Positions 37,829 to 47,795 of a stretch of 64,000 bases of DNA are shown piece after piece; position 1 is the stretch's first letter, and the number at the start of each line of letters is the position of its first letter. Source of the stretch: Yersinia bercovieri ATCC 43970 (GTDB lineage Bacteria > Pseudomonadota > Gammaproteobacteria > Enterobacterales > Enterobacteriaceae); contig NZ_CP054044.1 of the NCBI RefSeq assembly GCF_013282745.1, positions 3,782,001 through 3,846,000 on the forward strand, in the 5' to 3' direction. Below the pieces are notes generated by a model. That model was not told the DNA's origin and made no database searches. It saw only the letters and a list, made by a program, of their open reading frames with translations. The translations under genes and the position numbers were made by a program.

Positions 37829-39022
37829 TCAGAAGAAATACTTAAATCTGGCACGAACGCCATAACGATCATCGTTTTCGCCATTCACCACTTTATTATT
37901 TTCAGCAACTTCCAATTTAGACCAGTAGGCACCAAGGTATAAATTAAAGTTATTCATATCCATAATATTGGCAATTTTATATGAGGTATGAATTGTGTGC
38001 ACATCATATTTGTCTGGTGAGGTTAATATCCCGGAAGTTATCACGCCAGCATTCGCACTGTTGAAATATTCAATGTCGTTATGTGCGTAGATATAACCAA
38101 TTTCAAAGTTTCGCCATAAGATATTAGCACCGGCACTGAAGTTCTTCTCATTGGTTGCATCCATATAAGCCGAACTCAAGTTTGCCACAATACCATTTTC
38201 GGGGTCTTTATCCTGATTATTAAAGGTGAAGGTGGCACCATAACCATTACGTTTAGACTGATCCTGCCACTCTCCCTGGTCATCCCGGTAGCCATAGGCA
38301 TTGCTAATGACGTTACTTTCCATGGCGATGGCCGCAGAGAGGCTCTCTTGTTTCCACGAAATAACCGGGCGAACATAAGCCACATTTTTTTCGTTTTCCA
38401 GCGTATTGCCATGGTAAGTACTATTGGCAAATAGTGAAGTACCATCTTTTAAGATGGTGTTAACTTCAAAATACCAGTTACCCAGATATTTGCTTACCAA
38501 GAAGTTGCCGCCATTATTGCTGCGCCCACGCCCCTCTTTCATCATATAGATGTAGCCATAGCCGTCACTATATAAGTCATTCGCGGTGTTCCCTGAGTGC
38601 TGGACAAAAGTATCCTGATTCAGTGGGAACATATCGTAAGCTTCAAAGCGGCCGACTTTAACTTTCCAGTCTTTTTCATGGCCAAAGAAGAATGCCGCAT
38701 CATCAAGGTTCATGCTGCCGCCAACGTCAGCTAATGGCTGCACGGTAAAGCCCGCAAAGTTGCCATTATTCAGGCGGCGATAACCATCCAGGCCAATCAG
38801 AATTCGTCCATTAATATCCCATTGCTCCCGGCTACCTGCTTTCCAGTCTTTATTTGCACTGGTACGTAATGAGGTGAGTTGTCCGCTCTTACTGGCCGCG
38901 TCCATATTAATTTCAACATCACCATATAACTTAAGATTCCCTTGAGGGGTTTCCCAGGTCACTTCAGCTAACGCAGGCAATGATAAAAGACTGGTAAGTC
39001 CAACCAGTATAAACTTATTCAT
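37829..39022 (-). CDS. Outer-membrane carbohydrate porin
   Basis: 397 residues with a signal peptide (1-20, LSLPALA) and a beta-barrel composition with alternating hydrophobic strands, ending in the outer-membrane signature RARFKYFF. It resembles RafY/OmpL-type sugar porins more than LamB or BglH, but the subfamily is uncertain. It follows the PTS genes after a 220-bp gap and probably brings cello-oligosaccharides or beta-glucosides across the outer membrane. ATG 39022 is used; 39031 is also possible. Confidence 0.75.
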   Translation of the reverse strand: MNKFILVGLTSLLSLPALAEVTWETPQGNLKLYGDVEINMDAASKSGQLTSLRTSANKDWKAGSREQWDINGRILIGLDGYRRLNNGNFAGFTVQPLADVGGSMNLDDAAFFFGHEKDWKVKVGRFEAYDMFPLNQDTFVQHSGNTANDLYSDGYGYIYMMKEGRGRSNNGGNFLVSKYLGNWYFEVNTILKDGTSLFANSTYHGNTLENEKNVAYVRPVISWKQESLSAAIAMESNVISNAYGYRDDQGEWQDQSKRNGYGATFTFNNQDKDPENGIVANLSSAYMDATNEKNFSAGANILWRNFEIGYIYAHNDIEYFNSANAGVITSGILTSPDKYDVHTIHTSYKIANIMDMNNFNLYLGAYWSKLEVAENNKVVNGENDDRYGVRARFKYFF

Positions 39023-39241
39023 ATTGACCATCTCTATTTAGGATAATGTGAAGTAAAGGATACTTTCATAATCTATAGGCAACACTCTGCCACTCGATTT
39101 TAAAGAGTTAATAATTTATTTATTGTTATACCCAGAAGCATTAATTGGCAAATGACCCGCCATGGTTAAATATTCATATTTGACCTCTGCGAAATAGTTA
39201 ATATCTATTTTTATTTGAGACAGCTAATTATGGCGCGTTAA

Positions 39242-39547
39242 TTATACTCGCTGATACAGTAATACTATTTCATTGCTTAACGCACGGGCTAATAGTGATG
39301 TCATTAAGTGATCCTGCGCATGGACCATAATAAGTGTCATCGGCGTTTTGGCTTCACCTGCATCTTGTTCAATCAGCTTGGTCTGCATACGATGCGCCGC
39401 TTTGGTGAACCCATCAGACTCCGCTAACAGGGTATGAGCCTGGGTGAAATCCCCTTCCCGCGCGGCGCGCAGGGCTTCAAAGCATAAGCTTCTGGCTTGA
39501 CCGGCATTGACGATGATCTCCATGACCGCCTCTTCAAGATCAATCAT
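39242..39547 (-). CDS. PTS lactose/cellobiose family EIIA component
   Basis: 101-residue helical phosphotransfer protein. The phospho-acceptor is His76 in MVHAQDHLMT; the family Ala/Glu-rich N-terminus and NAGQARS are present. It overlaps the end of the 6-phospho-beta-glucosidase gene by eight bases. Passes phosphate from HPr to the EIIB encoded upstream. Confidence 0.9.
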   Translation of the reverse strand: MIDLEEAVMEIIVNAGQARSLCFEALRAAREGDFTQAHTLLAESDGFTKAAHRMQTKLIEQDAGEAKTPMTLIMVHAQDHLMTSLLARALSNEIVLLYQRV

Positions 39548-40940
39548 TTTTCTCTACCTCATCAAAACCTTGGTTATTAGCGGTTGCCGCGAACCATTCA
39601 CCACTCTTCTTCACTATGCGCTGTTGGGTTTTCAAATCTAACTGCACAAAACCATAGCGGTTTTTGTAAGCATTACACCATGACCAGTTATCAATAAATG
39701 TCCACATATGATAGCCCAGGCAGTGACTCCCTTCGGCTAATGCGCGGTGAACCCATTTTAAATGTTCAGAGACAAACTCAATACGATAGTCATCATTAAT
39801 CTGCCCGTGCTGGCTAAAGCGCTGTTCGTTTTCAACGCCCATGCCATTTTCTGAAATAAAGCAGCGTGGATTATCATAATTTTCACGCAAGTTAGTCAGA
39901 ATATCGTAAATACCGGGTTCATAAATTTCCCAACCTCGATGCGGATTCATTTTGCAGCCCGGCATCTGATAGTAATCAAATAACCATTCCGGCATAAATG
40001 GTGCATCAGGGTTAACCCGGCTATCCCGACATTTTATTCTACGCGGCTGATAATAATTAATGCCGAGCAGATCGACTTTCCCTTCTACGATTAATGCACT
40101 GTCACCGGGCTGGCAATCAGGTAATTGATCGTAATCTTTCAGTAAAGCGACAAGTTCTGCCGGATATTCGCCACGTAATACCGGGTCGAGAAAACTGCGG
40201 TTAAACAGCAAATCTGCAATGTTGGCCGCTTTAACATCCGCCGGATTCTCGGAGCGAGGGTAGGATGGCGTCAGATTTAAAATAATACCTATTTCACCAC
40301 CTAATTCGCGCTGACGGTATTTTTTTACCGCTAAAGCATGGGCCAGTACGGTGTGATAGGCCACAGTGGCGGCGCGCTTGAAATCGACGACATTGGGGTA
40401 ATGAAAATCGTACAGATAACCACCTTCAACCGGCACGATAGGCTCATTGAAAGTAAACCAGTGTTGCACCCGATCGCCAAAGAGACGGAAGCAGGTGTCA
40501 GCATATTCTGCATAGGAGTCAACCACATAGCGACTTTCCCACCCCCCCTGTTCTTGCATCACCGTCGGCATATCAAAGTGGAACAGATTGATAAACGGGG
40601 TTATCCCCTGCGCCAGCAATTGGTCAATCACCCCATTGTAGAAATCCACCGCCTCTGGATTGACTTCACCCCGCCCCTTGGGCATCAAGCGCGCCCAGGA
40701 AATTGAGGTGCGAAAACTATTGTGATTTAGCTGTTTCAGCAGGGCGATATCTTGCTGCCAGTGCTGATAAAACGTCGACGTCTGCTGCGGGCCAATTTGC
40801 TGATGAAAGCGCCCTGGCTGCTTGGCATACCAGGTGTCCCAGACAGTCGCACTTTTGCCACCACTCAGACTTTCGCCTTCAGTTTGCGGGGCGGAACTGG
40901 CGCTGCCCCACCAGAAATCACGTGGAAATTGATACTTCAT
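39540..40940 (-). CDS. 6-phospho-beta-glucosidase, glycoside hydrolase family 1
   Basis: 466-residue cytosolic enzyme that splits PTS-imported phospho-cellobiose or aryl-beta-glucosides. The GH1 acid/base Glu166 (TFNEPIV) and nucleophile Glu364 (ISENGMG) are present, as is the N-terminal FPRDFWWGSASSAPQTEG signature. ATG 40940 has GGAGAG four bases upstream; an earlier ATG is weaker. Between EIIC and EIIA in the operon. Confidence 0.9.
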   Translation of the reverse strand: MKYQFPRDFWWGSASSAPQTEGESLSGGKSATVWDTWYAKQPGRFHQQIGPQQTSTFYQHWQQDIALLKQLNHNSFRTSISWARLMPKGRGEVNPEAVDFYNGVIDQLLAQGITPFINLFHFDMPTVMQEQGGWESRYVVDSYAEYADTCFRLFGDRVQHWFTFNEPIVPVEGGYLYDFHYPNVVDFKRAATVAYHTVLAHALAVKKYRQRELGGEIGIILNLTPSYPRSENPADVKAANIADLLFNRSFLDPVLRGEYPAELVALLKDYDQLPDCQPGDSALIVEGKVDLLGINYYQPRRIKCRDSRVNPDAPFMPEWLFDYYQMPGCKMNPHRGWEIYEPGIYDILTNLRENYDNPRCFISENGMGVENEQRFSQHGQINDDYRIEFVSEHLKWVHRALAEGSHCLGYHMWTFIDNWSWCNAYKNRYGFVQLDLKTQQRIVKKSGEWFAATANNQGFDEVEKND

Positions 40941-40972
40941 TATACTCTCCGTAACACGAATCAAATTAGGAT

Positions 40973-42298
40973 CTAGCGAGTTTCAGCTGCTTCAGCAAAG
41001 CTCTGTTGTTGCTCTTTTTCTTCGTCAGCTTTCAGCAGACTGCGCTCATAAGCCTTGAGGAATGGGTAGTACATCACCGCAGAGAACAGCATACATAACA
41101 AACACATCACCACCGGGCTAAAGGCCCAATTTGCAGCCCAAGAGGCACCAATAGGTGCAGGTGTGGTCCATGGCGTTAATGAGACAACTTGTGCGATCCA
41201 GCCCAACTTGGTGGCGATATAAGCCAATGTGGCATTGATCATCGGAACAAAGATAAAGGGCAGGAAGAACACCGGGTTCATGATGATCGGTGCACCAAAG
41301 AGAATCGGCTCGTTGATATTAAAGAAGCTCGGCACAATCCCCATCTTGCCAATAGTTCGCAAGTGAATAGCTTTGCTGCGCAGTAACAGGAAGGCCAGCG
41401 GTAGCGTAGAGCCAACACCGCCAATCAATAAGTAGTGGTCCCAAAAGCCTTGCAGGTAGATATGGGGCAGCGGTGCGCCCGCGGCTAATGCCGCCTGATT
41501 CAGTGCCAGATTGGTCATCCAGAACGGGTTCATAATACCAGTGACAATTAGGGCACCATGAATACCCGCAAACCACAATATTTGGCAGAGCAATACTGAC
41601 AGCAAAATAGCTGGCAACGAATCTGAAGCTGAAACCAGAGGTGCTAACAGATGCATGATCGCTTCAGGAATAATCATTCCGGTGGATGATTCGATAAATA
41701 AGTTCAGCGGGTGCAGAGTCGCGACCACGGCCACCACGGGGATCAGGATCTCAAAGGAGCGCGCAACACCGGTTGGCACCTCTTTTGGTAAACGAATGGT
41801 GATATTGTGGCGCTTTAAAAATGCATACAGTTCAGTGGAGTAGACCGCAGTCACGATGGCGGTAAAAATCCCCTGGCCGGAGAAGTATTGAGTTGAAATA
41901 TGGCCATCGGCGTAAGGTGCCGCCACCAGCAAGAATGACATCAATGCCAGCAGGCCCGTCATGATGGGGTCGAGCTTATATTGCCGCCCCAGACTTGCGC
42001 CAATCCCAACAGAGATAAAGAAGGTCATCACCCCCATGCTGAGATTGAAAGGCAACATCAGCTGATTGCGATAGGTACTGGAGAAATTCAGCCATGCACG
42101 CGCAAAAGCCCAACTGGTATCAGCCGAAAATGGCGGGAAGATAAAGACCAGCATAAACGAGCCGATGATCATAAACGGCAGCGCCGAGGTAAAACCGTCG
42201 CGGATCGCGATAATGTACTTTTGTTGCCCTAATCGCCCGGCCAGCGGCGTGATGGTTTGCTCTATCATCCCAACCATTGTTTGGTAAAGAGAACTCAT
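40973..42298 (-). CDS. PTS cellobiose/beta-glucoside family EIIC permease
   Basis: 441-residue membrane component of the lactose/cellobiose family (CelB/ChbC). Eight to ten TM segments, with the family blocks FTSALPFMIIGSFMLVFIFPP, INEPILFGAPIIMNP and WTTPAPIGASW. It imports and phosphorylates the sugar with the EIIB and EIIA of the same operon. The substrate is inferred from the GH1 gene beside it. Confidence 0.9.
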   Translation of the reverse strand: MSSLYQTMVGMIEQTITPLAGRLGQQKYIIAIRDGFTSALPFMIIGSFMLVFIFPPFSADTSWAFARAWLNFSSTYRNQLMLPFNLSMGVMTFFISVGIGASLGRQYKLDPIMTGLLALMSFLLVAAPYADGHISTQYFSGQGIFTAIVTAVYSTELYAFLKRHNITIRLPKEVPTGVARSFEILIPVVAVVATLHPLNLFIESSTGMIIPEAIMHLLAPLVSASDSLPAILLSVLLCQILWFAGIHGALIVTGIMNPFWMTNLALNQAALAAGAPLPHIYLQGFWDHYLLIGGVGSTLPLAFLLLRSKAIHLRTIGKMGIVPSFFNINEPILFGAPIIMNPVFFLPFIFVPMINATLAYIATKLGWIAQVVSLTPWTTPAPIGASWAANWAFSPVVMCLLCMLFSAVMYYPFLKAYERSLLKADEEKEQQQSFAEAAETR

Positions 42299-42310
42299 TG
42301 CAGATACCTT

Positions 42311-42625
42311 TTATTTCACTGCATTAATAAGAGATAAGGCGAAGTCGAGGACCTTATCACCGCGTTGCATGCCGTAATCCATCATGTCGATGGTCATCAC
42401 CGGGATCCCCAACGGCTCAGCTATCGCAGCTAAATCCCGTTGCATGTATTTCACCTGCGGCCCTAGCAGCACAACCTGATAACGGCCGAATTGCTCATTG
42501 AACTCGCTGGCACCAAAAGCATCAATTTGAACCTCAACTCCACGGGTTGCCGCCTCAGCCAGCATTTTTTTCACCAGCATACTGGTGGACATCCCCGCAG
42601 AGCAGCACAACATTATTTTTTTCAT
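42311..42625 (-). CDS. PTS lactose/cellobiose family EIIB component
   Basis: 104-residue cytosolic phosphotransfer protein. The P-loop MLCCSAGMSTSMLV contains the phospho-acceptor Cys8. First gene of the operon; a LacI-type operator lies 60 bp upstream. Confidence 0.9.
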   Translation of the reverse strand: MKKIMLCCSAGMSTSMLVKKMLAEAATRGVEVQIDAFGASEFNEQFGRYQVVLLGPQVKYMQRDLAAIAEPLGIPVMTIDMMDYGMQRGDKVLDFALSLINAVK

Positions 42626-42685
42626 TACCTACAGCCTCACTGTCATCTTGCCATGTTGTCATATTGAGCCTCATTGGAAACAAAA

Positions 42686-42701
42686 TGGAAACCGGTTTCC
42701 A
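42686..42701. promoter_or_regulatory. LacI-family operator between PTS operon and its regulator
   Basis: TGGAAACCGGTTTCCA is a perfect 16-bp palindrome with the central CG step typical of LacI/GalR-family operators. It lies between the divergent EIIB and regulator genes; a single half-site (CGGTTTCC) recurs near 42830. Confidence 0.8.
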
Positions 42702-42937
42702 TCCAAACAACAGAGATATGAGAGCGCGCTCAAATATTTACTTACTGAAAGATATGCAGTTGTGAAAGACATCACAAAAAGCTAAGCAGGAATCAAGGTT
42801 TTACTGGATACTCTCTGGTAACAACGGTTTCCGCAAAGGCAATCAGGGTATAGAATGGGTGGCGTTGGATTGGAACCAAGGATAAAAGGAACTGATAAGG
42901 CCCTCTGGCCATTGATCAGATAAAGTGGAGTGAAGTT

Positions 42938-43885
42938 ATGTCGACTATTAATGATGTATCACGGTTAGCCAACGTATCTAAAGCCACTGTGTCTCGGGTG
43001 TTGAGCGGGTCGCGCGGGGTCAAGGAAGAGAGCCGTCTGGCAGTCATGAAAGCAGTTGAAATTCTTAACTATAAACCGAATGTGATCGCGCAATTTCTGA
43101 CCGCACAGTCAACGGGCTGCATTGGGGTGATTTGTGCCACTGAACACATTCAGCAAACAACCAGTTATCTGTTTGCTCTGGAAAAACAGTTTAGTCAGCA
43201 TCAAAAGCACCTATTACTGCGCTTTGCGGACAACAGTGTCGGGGTCACCAACGCCGTCACTGAGCTTGCCAATGGTCTGTGTGATGCCATTATCATCATC
43301 GGCGCGCGCTTTCCGCTGCCGCCACCCGATGACAAGACCATCATGATTGATTGCCTTGAATCCTCGACCCCTAACAGCATTTTATTCGACCACTCATTCG
43401 CGGCAGAGACCGCCTGCCACTATCTGGTCAGTCAGGGCCGTCGGCATATCGCGCTGCTAAACCATGCTTCGGGAACTGTGGCGGAGCAGACACTACTGGG
43501 TTATCAGCGGGCGCTAGAAAATTACCTGATCCCCTATAATCGCAGTCTGGTGATGGGGAGTGTTCTCTCCTCTTCCGAGGCACTACAGACACTGTTGAAC
43601 AATGGCGTGCAGTTTAATGCCCTGCTGGTGATGGATGAAATTGAAGCCCAAAAAGCGATTGCGCTGCTGCATCTCTTCAAGCGCACCGTGCCGGATAAAG
43701 TGATGGTTTTCAGCCTGGATGGTTCGGTGCAATTACCGGGGGTTCCGGCAGTACCCGCCATAGAGTATTCGTTGGAAACACTGGCCAGAAAAGTTGTCGA
43801 TCTGATTGATGCCCGGGCGGGTAATCATGTCAATCCACAAGTTTTCCGGGGAAATCTGGTGGTTCCGCACGGTTTAACCGAATAA
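42938..43885 (+). CDS. LacI-family transcriptional repressor of the beta-glucoside PTS operon
   Basis: 315 residues. The HTH (STINDVSRLANVSKATVSRVLSG) and hinge (ILNYKPNVIAQFL) are classical, followed by a periplasmic-binding-protein-like sensor domain. GGAG seven bases before the ATG. Divergent from the EIIBC-bgl-EIIA-porin operon with an operator palindrome between them, so it very likely represses that operon. Inducer unknown, probably a phosphorylated or free cello-sugar. Confidence 0.88.
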   Translation: MSTINDVSRLANVSKATVSRVLSGSRGVKEESRLAVMKAVEILNYKPNVIAQFLTAQSTGCIGVICATEHIQQTTSYLFALEKQFSQHQKHLLLRFADNSVGVTNAVTELANGLCDAIIIIGARFPLPPPDDKTIMIDCLESSTPNSILFDHSFAAETACHYLVSQGRRHIALLNHASGTVAEQTLLGYQRALENYLIPYNRSLVMGSVLSSSEALQTLLNNGVQFNALLVMDEIEAQKAIALLHLFKRTVPDKVMVFSLDGSVQLPGVPAVPAIEYSLETLARKVVDLIDARAGNHVNPQVFRGNLVVPHGLTE

Positions 43886-43967
43886 CATTTACAGTTCTCG
43901 TCCATTACCGTGGTGACGTTACAGAACGCAGGTGATTAGCGGTGGGATGAAGTTCTGACCAGAAAGG

Positions 43968-44011
43968 AGAGTGACAGCGGCAATCCTCATCGCCCACCGT
44001 CACTCTTTTTT
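43968..44011 (+). terminator. Terminator after the LacI-family regulator gene
   Basis: AGAGTGAC / GTCACTCT arms with a partly paired loop, followed by six T. Confidence 0.75.
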
Positions 44012-44039
44012 AGAATACTTTTTCTAACAATATCGCCAC

Positions 44040-45680
44040 TTACTTACCGGCTTTGGGGTCCAGATTATCCGCAGGCAATTCACCCGGTAGATAGTCAGGT
44101 AAGCGACCGGCAGGGAAAATAGCCAACAGCGATAGCAACGCCATGATCAGCAAGCCAAATTTCAGTGCTCGTAACCGTGCTTCTTCGTTGACGCGCACCG
44201 CTTCTGCAACCTGTTCAGGGGTTGCGGTGGTCTGTGCTAACACCCCTTGCAGGCGGTCATTACTGACGAAGTTGATGCTATCCATATTGACCTGAGCCTG
44301 AATCTCTGGCGTCAGAATTGGCGTTTCAGCCACACCGCGCATCACGTTGGCACTTAATAGGCCCACCAGCAAAGCACCGGCAACCGCCGTACCGATGGCG
44401 TTAGCCAGGTTGTTGGTGGTGCCGCGCAGTGAACCCACATCACCTGCCAGTGCTTTAGGTGATGCACTGACCAACACGTTGAACAGCAAGGTAACCAGCG
44501 CCCCCTGAGCAAGGCCGAAGATCACCAGACCTATCAGAACGGCGAACTCACTCCAGTTATTTCGCACCACAAATGCCAGCCACAACAGGGCGATGGTACA
44601 AGTGATAAAACCATAACGGCCAATTTTACGTGGCGTCAGTCTCTTGTAGAAGCGGACAATCAGCATCGCCGAGAAGAACACCGACAAGTTAAACGGCATC
44701 ATAGCGATCGCCGTTGCCATTGGGGTACTGCCCTGTACGATTTGAATGTACAGCGGAACAGAGAAGTTCAACATCGCTTCCAGTGCCACCACGGCGAACA
44801 TGGCAAACACGGCGGCTTTCTCGGTGGATGAAGTAATCACTTCCAGTGCCAGTAACGGCGTCTTACCTTGCTCCTGGCGACGACGTGTCCAGACCACAAA
44901 CGCCTGACCCAACACGATACCCAGTACAATCATAAATGGCGCAGGTGAGAAGCCCAGCAGATCAAATGGCGCACCGTCACGCACTAAACCGAAACCCCAG
45001 CGGTTCAGGTTATTGAAGCCGAATGACAGCAAAATAATGGCCGAAGCGGCGAGAACCACACCGATGATATCGATGCCCACTTCTGGACGGCCCTTATCCG
45101 CTTTCAAGCGGAAGCTCAGTACAAAGATGACTGCCGACAACACAATCAAAATACCAAACGCCGGACGCCAGCCAATATAAGTCCCGAGAATACCGCCAAT
45201 CAGAAACGCCGCCACACCGGCACCGGCACGGGCAGAACCCAAAGCGCCGAGCGCGGTAGCCTGTTGCGTACCACGGTAGTTTTCAGCAATCAGCGCCACC
45301 AATGCTGGCACCAAGGCCGCACCCGCCAGACCACTAAGTGCCTGCGCACTGATCATCACAGTAACATTCGGGCTGAATGTCATCATGACCTGTGCGATGC
45401 CGAACAACAGAACAGTGCTGCGGAACACCACCAATGGCCCAAAACGCTGATTGAGTTTGGCACCCAACATAACGAAACCGGCAACTGACAGTGAGTACAT
45501 CACGATAGCGGTCGCAATTGTCGTGGGTGGCACATTAAAACTTTTGACCATTCCCCCCAAGGCGACCGGCAGAGAGGCAACGTTGAATGACATTAAAATC
45601 TGAGCTAATGCGATGGTTATCATCGGCACCCAGGACTCTTTAACTTCCGCACCTGCGCGGTGAGTTGATTGATTCGCCAT
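44040..45680 (-). CDS. MFS transporter, DHA2-like (14-TM) family
   Basis: 546-residue membrane protein. The start MANQSTHRAG at 45680 is used; a longer frame to 45725 is not conserved in type. Residues about 18-540 hold twelve to fourteen helices; motif A is LNQRFGPLVVFR (loop 2-3), motif C-like GSARAGAGVAAFLIGGILG suggests an exporter of the drug/H+ type. A hydrophilic loop before the last helix (about 450-510) is longer than usual. It lies 111 bp after the glutaminase gene on the same strand, so it may export an amino acid or related compound; this is only positional. Confidence 0.8.
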   Translation of the reverse strand: MANQSTHRAGAEVKESWVPMITIALAQILMSFNVASLPVALGGMVKSFNVPPTTIATAIVMYSLSVAGFVMLGAKLNQRFGPLVVFRSTVLLFGIAQVMMTFSPNVTVMISAQALSGLAGAALVPALVALIAENYRGTQQATALGALGSARAGAGVAAFLIGGILGTYIGWRPAFGILIVLSAVIFVLSFRLKADKGRPEVGIDIIGVVLAASAIILLSFGFNNLNRWGFGLVRDGAPFDLLGFSPAPFMIVLGIVLGQAFVVWTRRRQEQGKTPLLALEVITSSTEKAAVFAMFAVVALEAMLNFSVPLYIQIVQGSTPMATAIAMMPFNLSVFFSAMLIVRFYKRLTPRKIGRYGFITCTIALLWLAFVVRNNWSEFAVLIGLVIFGLAQGALVTLLFNVLVSASPKALAGDVGSLRGTTNNLANAIGTAVAGALLVGLLSANVMRGVAETPILTPEIQAQVNMDSINFVSNDRLQGVLAQTTATPEQVAEAVRVNEEARLRALKFGLLIMALLSLLAIFPAGRLPDYLPGELPADNLDPKAGK

Positions 45681-45719
45681 AAATTTCTCTATCCTTTTGA
45701 CATGTATTCTTGTTTTCAG

Positions 45720-45751
45720 AACCACTCGGCGGTTGAAACCGCTTAGTTGTT
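45720..45751 (-). other. Hairpin between glutaminase and MFS genes
   Basis: Two 15-base arms pair at 12 positions with a 2-base gap (AACCACTCGGCGGTT and AACCGCTTAGTTGTT). There is no U-tract, so it looks like an intercistronic mRNA structure or a regulator site rather than a terminator. Confidence 0.45.
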
Positions 45752-45791
45752 AAAACAAACGATTTTCAGCGCAATGCCCAGATCTCTGGAC

Positions 45792-46799
45792 TCAACCCTT
45801 TTCGGTGTAAGGTTCAGAAACAAACATGTCCATCCCAAGACGACGTGATAAGAATCGGGCTGCCAGTTGCCCTTTGACACTATTCCCCGCAGCATCCAGT
45901 AATGGGGCGAAGGTCCCCAAACCACCCTTTCCAGGTGACACTGTCACAATCCCGCCACCAATGCCGCTTTTACCGGGCAGACCAATGTCATACAACCAGT
46001 CACCGGAGGTTTCGTACAGCCCTGCCGTTACCATGACCGCTAATGCATAATGACACACATCGTTATCCACCACCCGCTCACGGGTCAGTGGGTTAACACC
46101 GCCATCAGCCAGTGTTGCACCCATCACCGCAAGATCACGGGCGCTGACATTCAGTGAACATTGGCGGGTATATAAGTCGGTGGCAATCAGCGGATCACAG
46201 CCCAAACGCCCATAGCCTTGTAATACATTGGCGATACCACGATTGCGGAAGTTGGTTTCACAGGCCGATTGATACACCTCTTCATTCAGCGTCAGTTCGC
46301 GCCCAGCAAAGCGGCATAAACCGTCATAAATGAATTTCCACTGCTCATCACTGGTCGCACCCGGCACTAAACTTGTGGTGGCAATGGCACCGGAGTTCAC
46401 CATTGGGTTTGTGCGCCCATCCGCTGCGCGTTCAATCGCAGTGACCGAGTTAAATGCCATCCCCGTGCTGTTCACGCCCAATTTTTCGCGCGCAACTTTT
46501 GCCCCAATAGCCTGACAAACTAGCGCAAAAACAAAGGGTTTAGAGACGCTCATAATGGTAAATTCATAGTCTACATCACCGGCCGAATGCACTTTACCGT
46601 TAGTGCCGACCATGCATACACCAAAGAGATTCGGTGGAATACGCTCCAATGCAGGGTAAACTGTTGAAACCACGCCTTCGGTATCTGTGCCAAAACGTTG
46701 ATGGGCTTCTTGCACCAGTTTCACAACCGTATCGGGATCCGGCAGATGTCCGGTTGATACATAGTCGATAATTCCTTTCTTGCTATCATCTGTAGGCAT
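45792..46799 (-). CDS. glsA: Glutaminase (class A, GlsA family)
   Basis: 335-residue enzyme that hydrolyses glutamine to glutamate and ammonia. The serine beta-lactamase-like catalytic motif is Ser84-x-x-Lys87 (IMSVSKPF); NSGAIATTSLV and GRLGCDPLIATDLYTRQCS are further family blocks. Length is slightly above the usual 308-310 because of a short N-terminal extension. In enterobacteria glutaminase plus a Gln/Glu transporter supports acid resistance; here the neighbour is an MFS protein instead. Confidence 0.9.
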   Translation of the reverse strand: MPTDDSKKGIIDYVSTGHLPDPDTVVKLVQEAHQRFGTDTEGVVSTVYPALERIPPNLFGVCMVGTNGKVHSAGDVDYEFTIMSVSKPFVFALVCQAIGAKVAREKLGVNSTGMAFNSVTAIERAADGRTNPMVNSGAIATTSLVPGATSDEQWKFIYDGLCRFAGRELTLNEEVYQSACETNFRNRGIANVLQGYGRLGCDPLIATDLYTRQCSLNVSARDLAVMGATLADGGVNPLTRERVVDNDVCHYALAVMVTAGLYETSGDWLYDIGLPGKSGIGGGIVTVSPGKGGLGTFAPLLDAAGNSVKGQLAARFLSRRLGMDMFVSEPYTEKG

Positions 46800-47795
46800 A
46801 TTATTTATCTCTCGTTTAACTTCTGTTTACTCTTATGTCTTTCTTGGTCTCTTTAACTTATTTTAAACAGCAGAAATAGTTCCTTCGTTTAAATTAATAG
46901 GAGATGGTAATAATCAATTGAAGCTTGCTTGAGCCTTAGCTTTATCAAAAAATCATGAAATTCTTAGCGTAAGATATCCTAGCTTAAGAAAGCTGTATAT
47001 CACTTGTTTTCAATAATTTGATTGTTACCGAGCCGAGGAAAAAACATCGAGACTGTTTCAGAATCATGACATTAACGAGGAGGAATAAAAAAATTGACGA
47101 CCGTGTATTTAATTACAAACAGCAGATTACCATGTTAGCTAGCAATAATCTGATATAACAGCGCAACAAAGGGTTCAAGTTTGCTGTTAATCACTAATAT
47201 TAATGAAAATGAAACAGCACCTATCGCAATATTTAATGCTGCCAGATGAATCAAATTAATACAGATAATTGATTGCCCTTCCCGACACATGGAATAAGCC
47301 ACAGAATCACATGATTTAACATTTATAATGTTATGTTTTTCATTACCTCATTTATCAACAAAATTAGCCAATTAGCGCTAAAAAGTGACAAAAACACTTT
47401 TACCACCGTGTATAATCACATTAATTACCATCAAATTATCGGCAAGCAGGCTAACTAAACAAGCAGTGGTCGTGCTAGCGATTGAACGTCACCAACTGAG
47501 ACTGATTTGGGTTGCCGAATTCAACGCCCCCCATGGTTGTCGTGACCGAAGCTGGGTAGATCGCACATAGCCCTCGGTTGTGATATCCAAGTCGTAAAGG
47601 GTGAAATTTGAATAACTATATAAATCGTTATGTAGCTAAAGTAATCCCAAGTCTTAGCATCCTAATAACTAAACAGCGTAAACTATAAGGCAACTTTGTC
47701 AGCCCGCTGATTGGGCTTACGGCTTTTGGTCACACACCCATTTCATCAATCTGGACGTCTGAGAATCACGCAGGCCGGTGTCTCTGGAGCATGAC
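46800..47795. other. Divergent intergenic region between glsA and the sensor kinase gene
   Basis: About 1 kb of mostly AT-rich sequence without a supported gene. A GC-richer patch at about 47460-47590 stands out and has a 61-codon frame (47385-47570) without a ribosome site; it may be a decayed gene. Both flanking promoters must be here. Confidence 0.4.

Noticed and set aside
47385..47570. 61-codon frame between glsA and the sensor kinase gene
   Set aside because: No ribosome site or recognisable domain; noted only as a possible remnant.
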